Part shown: piece by piece, positions 9,128 to 19,061 of the stretch | How positions within the stretch are numbered: the stretch's first letter is position 1 | How the letters are laid out: each line of letters opens with the position of its first letter | NCBI GenBank assembly: GCA_040382935.1 | Contig: JBEIEP010000006.1 | Span: forward strand, 1 to 64,000 | DNA: 64,000 bases | From: JALQUL01 sp040382935 | Lineage (GTDB): Bacteria > Pseudomonadota > Gammaproteobacteria > Burkholderiales > Burkholderiaceae_C | Reading direction: 5' to 3' | The notes under the pieces: model-generated | Database searches by the model: none | Seen by the model: the letters and a program-made list of their open reading frames with translations, nothing else | Told to the model about the DNA's origin: nothing | Program-made: the position numbers and the translations under genes

Positions 9128-10312
9128 ATGTCTGATCCACGCGTTATCCCTATTATGCTTGGCCAGCCTTCGCGCTCGGTGATTTCCGAGCTACCCATAG
9201 CCGGTAGATTGCGCGCTGACGGCGCAGATGGGCTGCATGACTTAAGAGGCCGGGCCCTGCACGACCTTCGCATCAGTGTGACCGACCGGTGCAACTTTCG
9301 GTGCAGCTACTGCATGCCCAAAGAGGTGTTCGACAAAGACTACGTTTATCTCCCTCACAAAGCCCTGCTCAGTTTTGAAGAGATCCTGCGGCTGGCCAAG
9401 GCCTTTGTTGGGCTGGGGGTACAAAAAATTCGCCTTACCGGAGGGGAGCCGTTGCTGCGCAAGGATATCGAGGTGCTGATTGGCATGTTATCCAGGCTGA
9501 AAACACCGCAGGGGCAGCCGCTTGATCTCACGCTAACCACCAACGGTTCGCTTCTGGCCAAAAAGGCCGCAGCCCTCAAGGCCGCAGGGCTTAATCGCGT
9601 CACCATTAGCCTGGATGCCTTGGACGATGCGGTGTTCAAGAAAATGAACGATGTGGACTTCTCCGTGCACGAGGTGCTCGCAGGCATTGAGGCGGCGCGC
9701 CAAGTGGGGTTGGCGCAAAAGCCTGGCACGCTCAAAGTCAATATGGTGGTCAAAAAAGGCGTGAACGACGACCAGATTGTTCCTATGGCCAAGTTTTTTA
9801 GGGGCCAAGGGGTGTCCTTGCGTTTTATTGAATACATGGACGTGGGCAGCACCAACGGCTGGCGTATGGACGAGGTACTGCCCTCCGCAACGATTTTGGC
9901 ACGGCTGCGCGAACATTTCTTGTTGGTGCCCGCCGCAGGCTCGCCCATCGGAGAAACGGCCGAACGGTGGATGCACACCGACAGCCACGGCCGGGCCGAC
10001 CCCAATGCCGGCGAAATTGGTTTGATCAGCAGCGTCACCAAGGCGTTTTGTAAGGATTGCAACCGGGCACGCCTGTCTACCGAGGGACGCCTGTTCCTGT
10101 GCCTGTTTGCGGGCCAAGGCTACGACCTCAAGCCATTTGTGCGGGGTGCTGGGGCATTGCCTGAAACCGACCCAGAGGCAGAGCAAACGCTGGCGCAGGC
10201 GATTGCGGGTATCTGGCAACAACGGGACGACCATTATTCAGAAGTGCGTAGCCAACAGCCGCAACGTGGGCAAAGCACCCCAAAGGTTGAGATGAGTTAC
10301 ATAGGCGGGTAG
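9128..10312 (+). CDS. moaA: GTP 3',8-cyclase (MoaA)
   Basis: A radical SAM enzyme of 394 residues catalysing the first step of molybdenum cofactor synthesis, the rearrangement of GTP to 3',8-cyclo-GTP with MoaC. The N-terminal 4Fe-4S cluster is bound by C55-x3-C59-x2-C62 in RCNFRCSYCMP. The C-terminal cluster comes from FCKDCNRARLSTEGRLFLCL. The chain ends with a double glycine, as active MoaA needs. The first 45 residues before the radical SAM core are longer than usual. It heads moaA-mobA-moeA; no moco riboswitch fits in the 44 bases before the start. Confidence 0.96.
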   Translation: MSDPRVIPIMLGQPSRSVISELPIAGRLRADGADGLHDLRGRALHDLRISVTDRCNFRCSYCMPKEVFDKDYVYLPHKALLSFEEILRLAKAFVGLGVQKIRLTGGEPLLRKDIEVLIGMLSRLKTPQGQPLDLTLTTNGSLLAKKAAALKAAGLNRVTISLDALDDAVFKKMNDVDFSVHEVLAGIEAARQVGLAQKPGTLKVNMVVKKGVNDDQIVPMAKFFRGQGVSLRFIEYMDVGSTNGWRMDEVLPSATILARLREHFLLVPAAGSPIGETAERWMHTDSHGRADPNAGEIGLISSVTKAFCKDCNRARLSTEGRLFLCLFAGQGYDLKPFVRGAGALPETDPEAEQTLAQAIAGIWQQRDDHYSEVRSQQPQRGQSTPKVEMSYIGG

Positions 10313-10317
10313 GTGCA

Positions 10318-10971
10318 ATGACGGCACCGGTAGACATCACAGCCTTGGTTCTGGCAGGGGGTCAAGGCAGCCGTATGGGTGGGGTGGACAAGGGCTTACA
10401 GCCTTTTAGAGGCCAGCCTTTAGTGGCCTGGGCCATTCAAAACGTACGGCCCCAGGTGCGTTCGGTACTGGTGAACGCCAACCGTAACTTGGCCGACTAC
10501 GCGGCACTAGGCGATGGCGTGGTGACCGATGCGAACAAGGATTTTTTTGGCCCACTCGCGGGGATGGCGGCCGGCCTTGGCGCCTGCACTACCGAATGGA
10601 TGGTTATCCTGCCCTGCGACTCTCCCTATTTGCCGCCCGACTGGGTGCAGCGCCTTTGGGCTGCCGCCACGAAGGCACAGACACCCGCGGCGATGGTGTG
10701 CGCGCCGGAGCGACTGGCTACCTCTGGCGACGCGCCCCTTAACGAACCGCTGCCCTTGCGCAGACAACCTGTTTTTTGCCTGCTGCATCGCTCGTTGGCG
10801 GCTCCGCTGAACCAAGCCTTGGCCGATGGCGAGCGCAAAATTGATCGCTGGACGGCCCAACACCGTTGCATAGACGTGCCCTTTGCTTACAGCGCCGCCC
10901 ACCCCTTGCATTTTGTCAATATCAACACATTGGACGAGTTGGGTGCCCTAGAGCACCCCGTCACCCCATGA
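10318..10971 (+). CDS. mobA: Molybdenum cofactor guanylyltransferase
   Basis: A 217-residue nucleotidyltransferase that links GMP to molybdopterin to form the bis-MGD cofactor of DMSO-reductase-type enzymes. The N-terminal LAGGQGSRMGGVDKGL (about residues 12-27) is the MobA GTP-binding loop. VILPCDSPYLP carries the metal-binding Asp, and HPLHFVNINT near the C-terminus is also typical. It starts 5 bases after moaA and overlaps moeA by the ATGA tetranucleotide, so the three genes form one operon. Confidence 0.93.
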   Translation: MTAPVDITALVLAGGQGSRMGGVDKGLQPFRGQPLVAWAIQNVRPQVRSVLVNANRNLADYAALGDGVVTDANKDFFGPLAGMAAGLGACTTEWMVILPCDSPYLPPDWVQRLWAAATKAQTPAAMVCAPERLATSGDAPLNEPLPLRRQPVFCLLHRSLAAPLNQALADGERKIDRWTAQHRCIDVPFAYSAAHPLHFVNINTLDELGALEHPVTP

Positions 10972-12275
10972 ACCCTGTTTCAACAACCCAGCAACAAGAC
11001 AGGTCGGTCGCCAGCGCCTTAGATGCCGTACTCCAGCAGGCCAAGGCAATTCAGATGCGTGCTGACCACGAAACGGTTTCGGTGTTTGAAGCCCTGGGCC
11101 GTGTGTTGGCGGATGATGTGGTCTCCCCCATTGACGTACCGCCACACGACAACTCGGCCATGGACGGCTATGCCTTTGATGGGTCCCAACTGTCAGCCGA
11201 TAAGGCTTTGACGCTGGCGGTGTGCGGCCGGGTTTTGGCGGGCGCACCACTGACTTTAAGGGTAGAAAAGGGACAGTGCGTACAAATCACCACAGGCGCG
11301 GTTATGCCAGAGGGGTTGGATACCGTGATCCCCAAAGAACTGGTTGTGCTGGATGACAAAGGCCAGGTGGTGATCGCACCCGGCACGCTGCGCCAGGGCG
11401 ACAACCGGCGCTTTCGCGGAGAAGATCTGGCACAAGGCAAGGCCGCTTTAAGCGCTGGCACCCACCTTGGGCCTGCTGCCCTGGGCCTAATTGCAAGCCT
11501 GGGCTTGGCCCAAGTACAGGTGCAACGGCGGCTACGCGTTGCGGTGTTTTCAACGGGCGATGAGATTTTGTCACTGGGCCAGGCGCCACGCCCCGGCGCG
11601 GTGTACGACAGCAACCGCTACACCCTGCATGGGATGCTGACGCAACTGGGATGCAGCGTGGTTGATATGGGTGCGGTGCCAGACCAACCCGAGGCCTTAG
11701 AGGCCGCGTTTCGTAGCGCAGTACACCAATCCGACGTGGTGGTGACCAGCGGCGGTGTCAGTGTGGGCGAAGCCGACCACACCAAAGCGGTGATGGCACG
11801 CCTGGGTGCTGACCCCATGCACCCTGAACAGGGCATAGGATTTTGGCGCATCGCCATGCGGCCGGGTCGGCCCATGGCGTTTGGTAGCCTGCCACGCCCA
11901 GGTGCAGTCACCGAAAGCGACCGTGTACTGGTGTTTGGATTGCCCGGCAACCCGGTGGCGGTGATGGTGACCTTTATGGTGTTTGTGCGCCCTGCCCTGT
12001 TGCAACTACAAGGGCGCAACCAGGATGAAGCGATGATCACAGAGGCCCAATGCGAACACGCCATCTCGAAAAAGAAGGGGCGAACTGAATACCTCAGAGG
12101 CCGTCTGGCCAGGTCGCCAAGTGGGCGCGTGACGGTTGCAGTGGTGGGCAACCAAGGCTCAGGGGTGCTGCGCTCGATGTCAGAGGCGCACTGCCTAATT
12201 CAATTGCCGCCCGATTGCGCGGGCGTTGAGGCTGGGCAATCCGTACACGTCATGCCGTTTTCTGGATTTTTGTAG
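10968..12275 (+). CDS. moeA: Molybdopterin molybdenumtransferase
   Basis: A 435-residue enzyme that inserts molybdate into adenylylated molybdopterin. PPHDNSAMDGYAF, TTGAVMPEGLDTVI and FSTGDEIL are MoeA signatures, and VVVTSGGVSVGEADH (about 265-280) and GLPGNPVAVMVTF are the active-site loops. The frame is open 34 codons upstream inside mobA, but ATG 10968, in the ATGA overlap with the mobA stop, gives the family N-terminus. No molybdoenzyme is encoded in this window. Confidence 0.95.
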   Translation: MNPVSTTQQQDRSVASALDAVLQQAKAIQMRADHETVSVFEALGRVLADDVVSPIDVPPHDNSAMDGYAFDGSQLSADKALTLAVCGRVLAGAPLTLRVEKGQCVQITTGAVMPEGLDTVIPKELVVLDDKGQVVIAPGTLRQGDNRRFRGEDLAQGKAALSAGTHLGPAALGLIASLGLAQVQVQRRLRVAVFSTGDEILSLGQAPRPGAVYDSNRYTLHGMLTQLGCSVVDMGAVPDQPEALEAAFRSAVHQSDVVVTSGGVSVGEADHTKAVMARLGADPMHPEQGIGFWRIAMRPGRPMAFGSLPRPGAVTESDRVLVFGLPGNPVAVMVTFMVFVRPALLQLQGRNQDEAMITEAQCEHAISKKKGRTEYLRGRLARSPSGRVTVAVVGNQGSGVLRSMSEAHCLIQLPPDCAGVEAGQSVHVMPFSGFL

Positions 12276-12330
12276 GCGCACGCACCGCAGGGCCACAGGA
12301 CAGCAGAGCCGTCACCCACAATCGGCCGCG

Positions 12331-14244
12331 CTAGGAAGGCAGCTTTAGCTTGCCCGTTTTGTAGCTGCGCGATGCCGATTGGTAATAGGCGATGGCCTCG
12401 GTCACCAACACCTCGTCCAGCACAGTAACCGGCGCGGCGTCTTTGGTGACGGGGTCAATCGCGTACATCGCGACTTTGCGCTTGGGCGATAGCACCACCA
12501 ACTGGTTGTTTTTGTAATAACCCAGTTCTTGGTAGTTGCTGATAAAGGCCCGCCCCGGCGCGGTAACCGACGCACTATTGGCAAACGACTGGCCGTAAAA
12601 CAAGCCACTGCCGTTGATGCCCAAAACGTCTAGCAGCGTGGGCGGGATATCGATTTGGCTGAGTAAACGCCCCTCGATGCCGGCCTTGAGCAATTGGGGC
12701 CCATAGAACAGGCCTGCAATACGGTAACTGGCCACAGGCAATTTGGACTTGCCCGCGACCGACGCGCAATGGTCGGCAACCACAACAAACAAGGTGTCGT
12801 TAAACCAGGGTTTGGATTTGGCCTGCTCGATAAAGCGCCCAATGGCATAATCGGTGTACTTGACGGCGCTGTTGCGCTCCCCCTGTGGCAGGTCGATACG
12901 GCCTTCAGGAAACGTGTAGGGCCTGTGGTTGCTGGTGGTCATGATGTGGGCAAAAAAGCGCTTGCCATTGGCTTGCGATCGGTCCAGTACCGTCAAGGCG
13001 TTGTCAAACAGGCTTTCGTCGGCCACGCCCCAAATGTTTTCGCCAGCAATAGAGGCTTTGGGAAAGTCGGTGCGATCTGCCACCGTGTGGTGGTTGCCTT
13101 TAAAGTAGGCATTCATGTTGTCAAAATACCCGTACCCCCCGTAAATCCAGTGGGTGTCAAACCCCTGCTTGTTCAGCAGATTGCCAAGGGTAGACAGGTT
13201 GTCGTTGCCCGGGCGGTGCACAATGGCTTGGCCTGGCACCGGCGGTGTACCCAGTGAAAGTGCCTCCAAACCACGTACCGTGCGCGTACCCGTGGCAAAC
13301 AAGTTTTGCAACAGGACCCCTTCTTTAGAAAGGCGATCCAATTGGGGCGTCAGGCCCAACGTACTGCCGTAAGCCCCCAAAAAGGAGGCTGACAGACTCT
13401 CTACCGAAATCAGCACAACATTTTTAGGTGTTTTTAGCCAACCGGGATGGGTAAGCTGTGGGGCACGCTCAGTGGTTGGCCCCTGACCATCGCGTAGTAC
13501 GCCCAATGCGCCCAGCACGGCTTGCGCCTTTTTTTCATCTACCTGGGCGTAAAACTTGTCGTAGTCCAGATCGTTGCGACGAAACGCTGCGCTAAACCCG
13601 TACAGGCCATTACCTGCCAATTCGTTGGCATAGGCGTTTTCGCTGAATTCGGTGTGGTCTATGGATACCATGGCCGCGCTGGCGACGGCGGCAACCACAC
13701 CCAGCACAAGCGCTTTGGCGCGACCCCAACGCGGCATTGGTGCGTCTGTCAGACGAACGACACGGCGAACCAAAGCCACCACAAACACCACCCCCACCGC
13801 AATTGCCATCAGGATGCCAGGCACTGGATAGGATTCTTTGATATTGCCCACTACCTCGTGCGTGTAGACCAAGTAGTCCACCGCAATGAAATTGAACCGG
13901 GTGCTGAACTCTAGCCAAAACACCACCTCGGCAATTGCGCCAAACACCAGTGCGTATAGAACCAAGGCGTAGACCACCCACCGGGCCAATGCGTAGCGAG
14001 GACTGGCGCGCCAAGCCTTGGGCATGAGTAAGGCCAGTAGAAAAAATGGGCACAGCGCGAAGGCCAAGGTGGCCAAGTCAAACAACAAGCCCAGCGCAGC
14101 TGCGCCCGTGGCCTGTAGAGCACCCATTTGGCCAGGGCCGGTAATGGCCCATAGCGTAATACGGGTAAGGCTCCAAACCACCAGCGTGGACACGCCAAGC
14201 AGGGTGAGCAAACTGCAGCGCAGTGCGTAGGTGGTGCGAATCAA
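12331..14244 (-). CDS. LTA synthase-like membrane sulfatase-fold transferase
   Basis: A 637-residue inner-membrane protein. The N-terminal third has about five membrane segments (roughly 10-30, 45-70, 80-110, 140-165, 180-200). The periplasmic alkaline-phosphatase/sulfatase domain begins with NVVLISVESLSASF. TGTRTVRG near residue 320 holds the likely nucleophilic Thr, and VVADHCASV gives metal ligands. Related proteins transfer phosphoglycerol or phosphoethanolamine to membrane glycans or lipids (LtaS, MdoB); the substrate cannot be told from sequence. It lies between moeA and the RND genes with no operon partner. Confidence 0.85.
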   Translation of the reverse strand: MIRTTYALRCSLLTLLGVSTLVVWSLTRITLWAITGPGQMGALQATGAAALGLLFDLATLAFALCPFFLLALLMPKAWRASPRYALARWVVYALVLYALVFGAIAEVVFWLEFSTRFNFIAVDYLVYTHEVVGNIKESYPVPGILMAIAVGVVFVVALVRRVVRLTDAPMPRWGRAKALVLGVVAAVASAAMVSIDHTEFSENAYANELAGNGLYGFSAAFRRNDLDYDKFYAQVDEKKAQAVLGALGVLRDGQGPTTERAPQLTHPGWLKTPKNVVLISVESLSASFLGAYGSTLGLTPQLDRLSKEGVLLQNLFATGTRTVRGLEALSLGTPPVPGQAIVHRPGNDNLSTLGNLLNKQGFDTHWIYGGYGYFDNMNAYFKGNHHTVADRTDFPKASIAGENIWGVADESLFDNALTVLDRSQANGKRFFAHIMTTSNHRPYTFPEGRIDLPQGERNSAVKYTDYAIGRFIEQAKSKPWFNDTLFVVVADHCASVAGKSKLPVASYRIAGLFYGPQLLKAGIEGRLLSQIDIPPTLLDVLGINGSGLFYGQSFANSASVTAPGRAFISNYQELGYYKNNQLVVLSPKRKVAMYAIDPVTKDAAPVTVLDEVLVTEAIAYYQSASRSYKTGKLKLPS

Positions 14245-14299
14245 GTCAAGTACCCAAAGAATTTATAACGGAATATCGGAGCAAGGGGTGTATCTGGCC

Positions 14300-17200
14300 T
14301 CAGTGCGCTGCCGCAGCGTCACCTGCGGCCTCGGGCACTTCTGGCTCGGTGTTGGGTCCCGGTGTCTTTTTACGTGCCAAGAGGGTGTACATGGCGGGCA
14401 CCACAAAAATGGTTAGCAATGAACCCAGGCTCATGCCGCCCACAATGACCCAGCCAATTTGCCGACGGCTTTCAGCCCCGGCACCCGTGGCCAAGGCCAG
14501 AGGAATAGCGCCCAGCACCATTGCACCCGTGGTCATCAAAATAGGTCGAAGCCGCTGGGCTGACGAGCGCTTGACGGCCTCCATCACGGACAGGCCCTGC
14601 ATGCGCAATTGGTTGGCAAATTCGACGATCAAAATGCCGTGCTTGGTAATCAAGCCCACCAACGTAATCAAACCAATTTGGCTGTACACATTGAGCGATC
14701 CGTTGGTCCACCGCAACGCCAGCAAAGCGCCCGCCATCGACAACGGCACACTCAACATAATCACCAAGGGATCGACAAAACTTTCAAACTGCGCAGACAG
14801 CACCAGAAAAATAAACACCAGCGCCAATACGAACACCAGGCCCAAGGAATCGGACGAGGAGCGGTACTCCCGGCTTAGCCCGTTTAAATCGGTGGTGTAG
14901 CCAGGCTTGAGCACGGCTTTGGCGGTAACGTCCATAAATTCCAGGGCGGTTCCGAGTGAATACTCCGGGCTTAAATTGGCGGTAATCGAGGCGCTACGCC
15001 GCTGGCCAAAGTGGTTGAGTTCGCGCGGGGCCACTACTTCTCGCACTTTGACCAAAGAGGCCAAAGGGATCATGGTGTCGCCACGCCCACGTACAAACAA
15101 TTTTTCAATGTCATCGGGCGTGTCGCGGCCACTGGGTTGGATTTGCACGACCACGTCAAACTGTTCCCCGTCGCGTTTGTAGCGCGTCACCACACGGCCA
15201 CCCAACATGGTTTCAACGGTACGGGCCACCGCGTCTACACCCACTCCCGCGTCTGCAGCCCGCTCACGGTCTACTTCCAAACGTACCTCAGGCTTGTTCA
15301 GACGCAAATCGGTATCCACCTGCACAAAGCCGGGATTCTTGGCCATCACGTCCTGGAAGGCTCTCACAGTCGCCGCTAGGTTTTGGTAAGAGTCTGAGGT
15401 GGTGATCACAAAATTGATGGGGCGCTGGGTAAAGCCCTGCCCCAATGACGGGGGCGTGATGATATTGGCGTTGACCCCCGGCAGACCTGTCGCTTTTGGG
15501 CCCAATTCCCTGGCGATATCAATGGTGGTGCGGCTGCGGTCCTCCCACGGCACTGCCCGCAAAAACACGTTGGCCTGGGCTACCGTGGGGTTGCCTGCGA
15601 TGGCAAATACCCGGTCGAATTCGGGGTATTTTTCACCCATTTTTTCTATGGCTTTGACGTACTTGTTGGTGTAATCCAGAGTGGATCCATCGGGTGCGTT
15701 GACCTGAACAAAGACCACACCCCGGTCCTCAATGGGCGCGAGCTCGCGCTTGATGTCAGCCAGCACCCACCAGGATGCGGCGCCACTGGCCAGCATCAAC
15801 ACCAGCACGATCCACCGTTGGCGCAGGACCAGCCCCAGCGTCGCGGTATACCCACGGGTCAAGGCGACCAACACCCGTTCCATCCCGCGATCGAACCTCG
15901 AGGGCTTGGGGTTGTGTCGCAACAGTTGGGAACTGAGCATGGGGGCCAGTGTGAGCGCCACAACACCCGACACCACCACCGCGCCAGACAATGCCAGCGC
16001 AAATTCAGAGAACAAACGCCCCGTGCGCCCCGGCGTGAAACCCAGCGGCAGGTACACCGCAACCAGCGTCAGCGTCATGGCCACGATGGCAAAGCCGACC
16101 TCTTTCGAGCCTTTCAAGGCCGCTTGGAAAGGGGGCATACCCTCCTCTATGTGGCGGTAGATGTTTTCCAGCATCACAATGGCGTCATCGACCACCAACC
16201 CGATCGCCAGTACCAAGGCCAGCAGGGTTAATGTGTTGATGGTGTAGCCCACCATTGCCATCAAGGCAAACGCGCCCACCAAGGCCACCGGGATCGCCAA
16301 TAGAGGAATAATGGACGCGCGCAGCGTGCGCAAAAACAAAAACACCACCAGGGCCACCAACAGAGCCGCTTCAAAAAACGTGTGGTACACCGCGTTGATG
16401 GAGCGGTCAATGAACACCGAGTTGTCGTTGGCAATATTCACCGACACGCCAGGCGGCAAATCCCCCAGCACTTTGGGCAGCAGCGCCCTGACCCCTGCTG
16501 ATAAATCCAGTGGGTTGGCCTGGGCCTGGCGAATGATGCCAAGGCCAACCGATTCCTTTCCGTTCAGGCGCACGCTGGTACGCTCGTCGGCAGGCCCTTC
16601 AAACACGCGGGCTACATCGGCGATACGCACACTTTGCCCGTTGACGGTTTTGATGACCACCTGCCCAAACTCCCTGGCCTTTTGCAAATCGGTCACTGCG
16701 GTGACGCTGAACTCACGCAAAGGGCCTTCGATGCGGCCCGAGGGCACCTCCAGATTGGCGCGCCTGATGGCGTCTTCCACATCGGCGGGTGTGAGCTTAT
16801 AGGCAGACAGGCGATCGGGGTCTATCAGCACCTGCATCGAAAATTTGCGCTCCCCAAACACCGTGACGTCAGAGGCGCCAGGGGCGGTTTGCAGAACCGG
16901 TTTAACGATTTGGTTGGCAAACGCTGAAAGCTGCAGCGCCGAATGGGTCTCTGAACTGAGGGACAAGAAAATGACCGGTTGTGCATCGGCCTCTACCTTG
17001 GCGATGACCGGCTCGTCAATGCCCTGTGGCAAGCGCTGGCGCACCCTTGAAACCTTGTCGCGCACATCGGCGGCGGCGGAGTCGGCCTCGCGAGACAACG
17101 CGAAACGGACTGTGATTTGGCTGCGCTCCTGGCGGCTGGTAGAGGTGATGACATCAACACCTTCAATGCCGGCGATGGAGTCCTCCAATATTTTGGTGAC

Positions 17201-17386
17201 CTGGTTCTCAATCACCTCACTGGATGCGCCGCCAAACCGGGTTTGCACCGACACCACGGGTTCGTCGATTTTGGGGTACTCACGCAATGACAATTTCTGG
17301 AAGGACACCGCCCCCACCAGCATAATGATCAGCGACAAAACGGTCGCAAAGACCGGGCGCCGAATCGAGGTTTCGCTCAATACCAT
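14300..17386 (-). CDS. RND multidrug efflux permease (HAE-1)
   Basis: A 1028-residue inner-membrane proton antiporter of the HAE-1 branch. The N-terminus TSIRRPVFATVLSLIIM is the first membrane helix. The periplasmic porter domain follows, then the helix with the proton-relay acids in GLVVDDAIVMLENI, and a second symmetric half. It forms a tripartite pump with the adaptor encoded 17 bases upstream and an outer-membrane channel not found in this window. Sequence pattern is closer to MdtB/MexK-type pumps than to AcrB, but the substrate is unknown. The tail after the last helix is short and acidic, Ala-rich. Confidence 0.93.
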   Translation of the reverse strand: MVLSETSIRRPVFATVLSLIIMLVGAVSFQKLSLREYPKIDEPVVSVQTRFGGASSEVIENQVTKILEDSIAGIEGVDVITSTSRQERSQITVRFALSREADSAAADVRDKVSRVRQRLPQGIDEPVIAKVEADAQPVIFLSLSSETHSALQLSAFANQIVKPVLQTAPGASDVTVFGERKFSMQVLIDPDRLSAYKLTPADVEDAIRRANLEVPSGRIEGPLREFSVTAVTDLQKAREFGQVVIKTVNGQSVRIADVARVFEGPADERTSVRLNGKESVGLGIIRQAQANPLDLSAGVRALLPKVLGDLPPGVSVNIANDNSVFIDRSINAVYHTFFEAALLVALVVFLFLRTLRASIIPLLAIPVALVGAFALMAMVGYTINTLTLLALVLAIGLVVDDAIVMLENIYRHIEEGMPPFQAALKGSKEVGFAIVAMTLTLVAVYLPLGFTPGRTGRLFSEFALALSGAVVVSGVVALTLAPMLSSQLLRHNPKPSRFDRGMERVLVALTRGYTATLGLVLRQRWIVLVLMLASGAASWWVLADIKRELAPIEDRGVVFVQVNAPDGSTLDYTNKYVKAIEKMGEKYPEFDRVFAIAGNPTVAQANVFLRAVPWEDRSRTTIDIARELGPKATGLPGVNANIITPPSLGQGFTQRPINFVITTSDSYQNLAATVRAFQDVMAKNPGFVQVDTDLRLNKPEVRLEVDRERAADAGVGVDAVARTVETMLGGRVVTRYKRDGEQFDVVVQIQPSGRDTPDDIEKLFVRGRGDTMIPLASLVKVREVVAPRELNHFGQRRSASITANLSPEYSLGTALEFMDVTAKAVLKPGYTTDLNGLSREYRSSSDSLGLVFVLALVFIFLVLSAQFESFVDPLVIMLSVPLSMAGALLALRWTNGSLNVYSQIGLITLVGLITKHGILIVEFANQLRMQGLSVMEAVKRSSAQRLRPILMTTGAMVLGAIPLALATGAGAESRRQIGWVIVGGMSLGSLLTIFVVPAMYTLLARKKTPGPNTEPEVPEAAGDAAAAH

Positions 17387-17403
17387 GATGGGCCTTTCGC
17401 GCC

Positions 17404-18960
17404 TTATCGGCTGGCTGCGCCCGCGGGCGCCGACGCGCTGGCAGCAGAGGCTGCACCGGCAGGCGGACCACCGGGTCGGCCCATTTCAACCACCTTGACC
17501 GGTGTGCCGTCGCGTTGCAAACGCTGGTGACCGGCCAGTACGATGACCTGCCCCTCTTGCAACCCCTCTAACACCTCGACTTTGCCCTGTTTGCGAACCC
17601 CCAACTTGACCTCTTGGCGCATCGACACCAGAGTGTCCGGGGCTAGCGCGGGGGCTTGGCTCGCGCCAGCGGAGGTGCTTGCCGCTGCTGCGGGTTGCAC
17701 GGGCAACTCAGCCGCCTTGACCACGCGCACCACAAATTGGCGCCCGCCTTGTGGGACCACGGCCTCTTCAGCAATGGCCAGGGCTTTATCGCGCACGGCA
17801 AACACCGTGTTGACACGGGCAAACATACCGGGGCGCAATGGCATAGGCGCAGGCCCCGTGTTGGGCCGCGCGGCGCCAGCACTTCGGGCACTGGATGCTG
17901 CTCCCGTTGCCGCCGTGACCTCAGGCTTGGCCGTGGCACGCGCGCCTGCTGTTGGCCCTTCTATCGGGCTACACCCAACCTGTGCAAATACATCCTTCAA
18001 CGGGGTAAGCGGAACCAATGAACTCGCCTCAGCTTGGGGCTTAGGGCCTTTGCCAGGGGACGCAGTTGGTTCCTTGCTGCTTGGCTTGGTCTGCGGCAAC
18101 TTGGCTGATGCGCCGGGCTTGGCACCGGCCACAGCCATGGGTTCACCCGGCGTGTTGGGCAAAACGGCACGTATGCCCACCGAGCGACCGTTCACATCCA
18201 ACAAAGGGTCTATTGCTTCAATCTTGGCATTGAATTGCCGTCCCGGAAACGCATCCAGTTGCAGGACCAAGGTTTGCCCAAGTTTTACTTTTCCAGCCAA
18301 GCGCTCGGGCAATCGATAGTCCACGTACATGCTGGAGATGTCTTCAAGATTCACCAAATCGGCACCATCTTTGACGTAATCGCCTTTGTTCACTACACGC
18401 AAGCCTACCGTGCCATCGAACGGCGCTACAACGGCCATTCGGCCCAGGCGCGCGCACGAAAGCGCCAACTGCGCCTGTGCCACCTCAAGGCTGGCCAGAT
18501 TTTCGTCCACCACCCGTTGCGCTACAAAATTTTGCGCCACCAACTCTTGGTTGCGCTTGAGGTTGGCCTTTGCAATCGACACCTGCGCCAGCGACTGTTT
18601 GATCTCGGCACGCTGCAAACTGTCGTCCAGTTGTACCAGCACTTGACCGGCCTTCACCCGTGCGCCGTCGCTAAATCCCAGCGCAGCCACCCGTCCTGCC
18701 ACCTCCGGACGCATCATCACACTTTGGCGTGAGCGCAGGGTGCCCACGGCAAGCGCGTCGTCTTGCAAAGACATGACTTCTACGACGCCCGTTTCAACGC
18801 TGGCCGCTCGTGGCCCAGCTGGCCCGCCAGGGGTGGCCGCGGTTGGAGCACCCTCCTTGCCGCTCGTTGTGACGCCCTGCTTTTGGTACCACCAAGCGCC
18901 ACCGGACACCACCACTACACCCGCCAGCGCCAACAATGAATGTTTTATTCCGAAAGCCAT
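17404..18960 (-). CDS. RND efflux periplasmic adaptor with large insertion
   Basis: A membrane-fusion protein of 518 residues; the family is usually near 370-400. An N-terminal membrane anchor (about 8-25) precedes a lipoyl half-domain (VAGRVAALGFSDGARVKAGQ), the alpha-hairpin (about 115-175), the second lipoyl half and the beta-barrel. Between DVNGRSVGIRAVLPN (to 269) and LRPGMFARV (from 375) lies about 105 residues of Ala/Pro/Lys/Ser-rich sequence absent from usual homologues. A second shorter Ala-rich insertion lies at about 421-442. The C-terminus is again Pro/Ala-rich. The gene precedes the permease gene in the same operon. Confidence 0.92.
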   Translation of the reverse strand: MAFGIKHSLLALAGVVVVSGGAWWYQKQGVTTSGKEGAPTAATPGGPAGPRAASVETGVVEVMSLQDDALAVGTLRSRQSVMMRPEVAGRVAALGFSDGARVKAGQVLVQLDDSLQRAEIKQSLAQVSIAKANLKRNQELVAQNFVAQRVVDENLASLEVAQAQLALSCARLGRMAVVAPFDGTVGLRVVNKGDYVKDGADLVNLEDISSMYVDYRLPERLAGKVKLGQTLVLQLDAFPGRQFNAKIEAIDPLLDVNGRSVGIRAVLPNTPGEPMAVAGAKPGASAKLPQTKPSSKEPTASPGKGPKPQAEASSLVPLTPLKDVFAQVGCSPIEGPTAGARATAKPEVTAATGAASSARSAGAARPNTGPAPMPLRPGMFARVNTVFAVRDKALAIAEEAVVPQGGRQFVVRVVKAAELPVQPAAAASTSAGASQAPALAPDTLVSMRQEVKLGVRKQGKVEVLEGLQEGQVIVLAGHQRLQRDGTPVKVVEMGRPGGPPAGAASAASASAPAGAASR

Positions 18961-19061
18961 GGTCTACTTACCTTCCAACCGGGGGTCATTGACACGCCAC
19001 AAGGGCAAACGCTGAATATAGCCGACCTGAACCGATCTGGCGCCTGAGCGCGCATCTCAAG

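Noticed and set aside
9355..10234. Two long minus-strand frames opposite moaA (235 and 233 codons)
   Set aside because: Both are antisense to conserved MoaA motifs and show no domain or start-site support.
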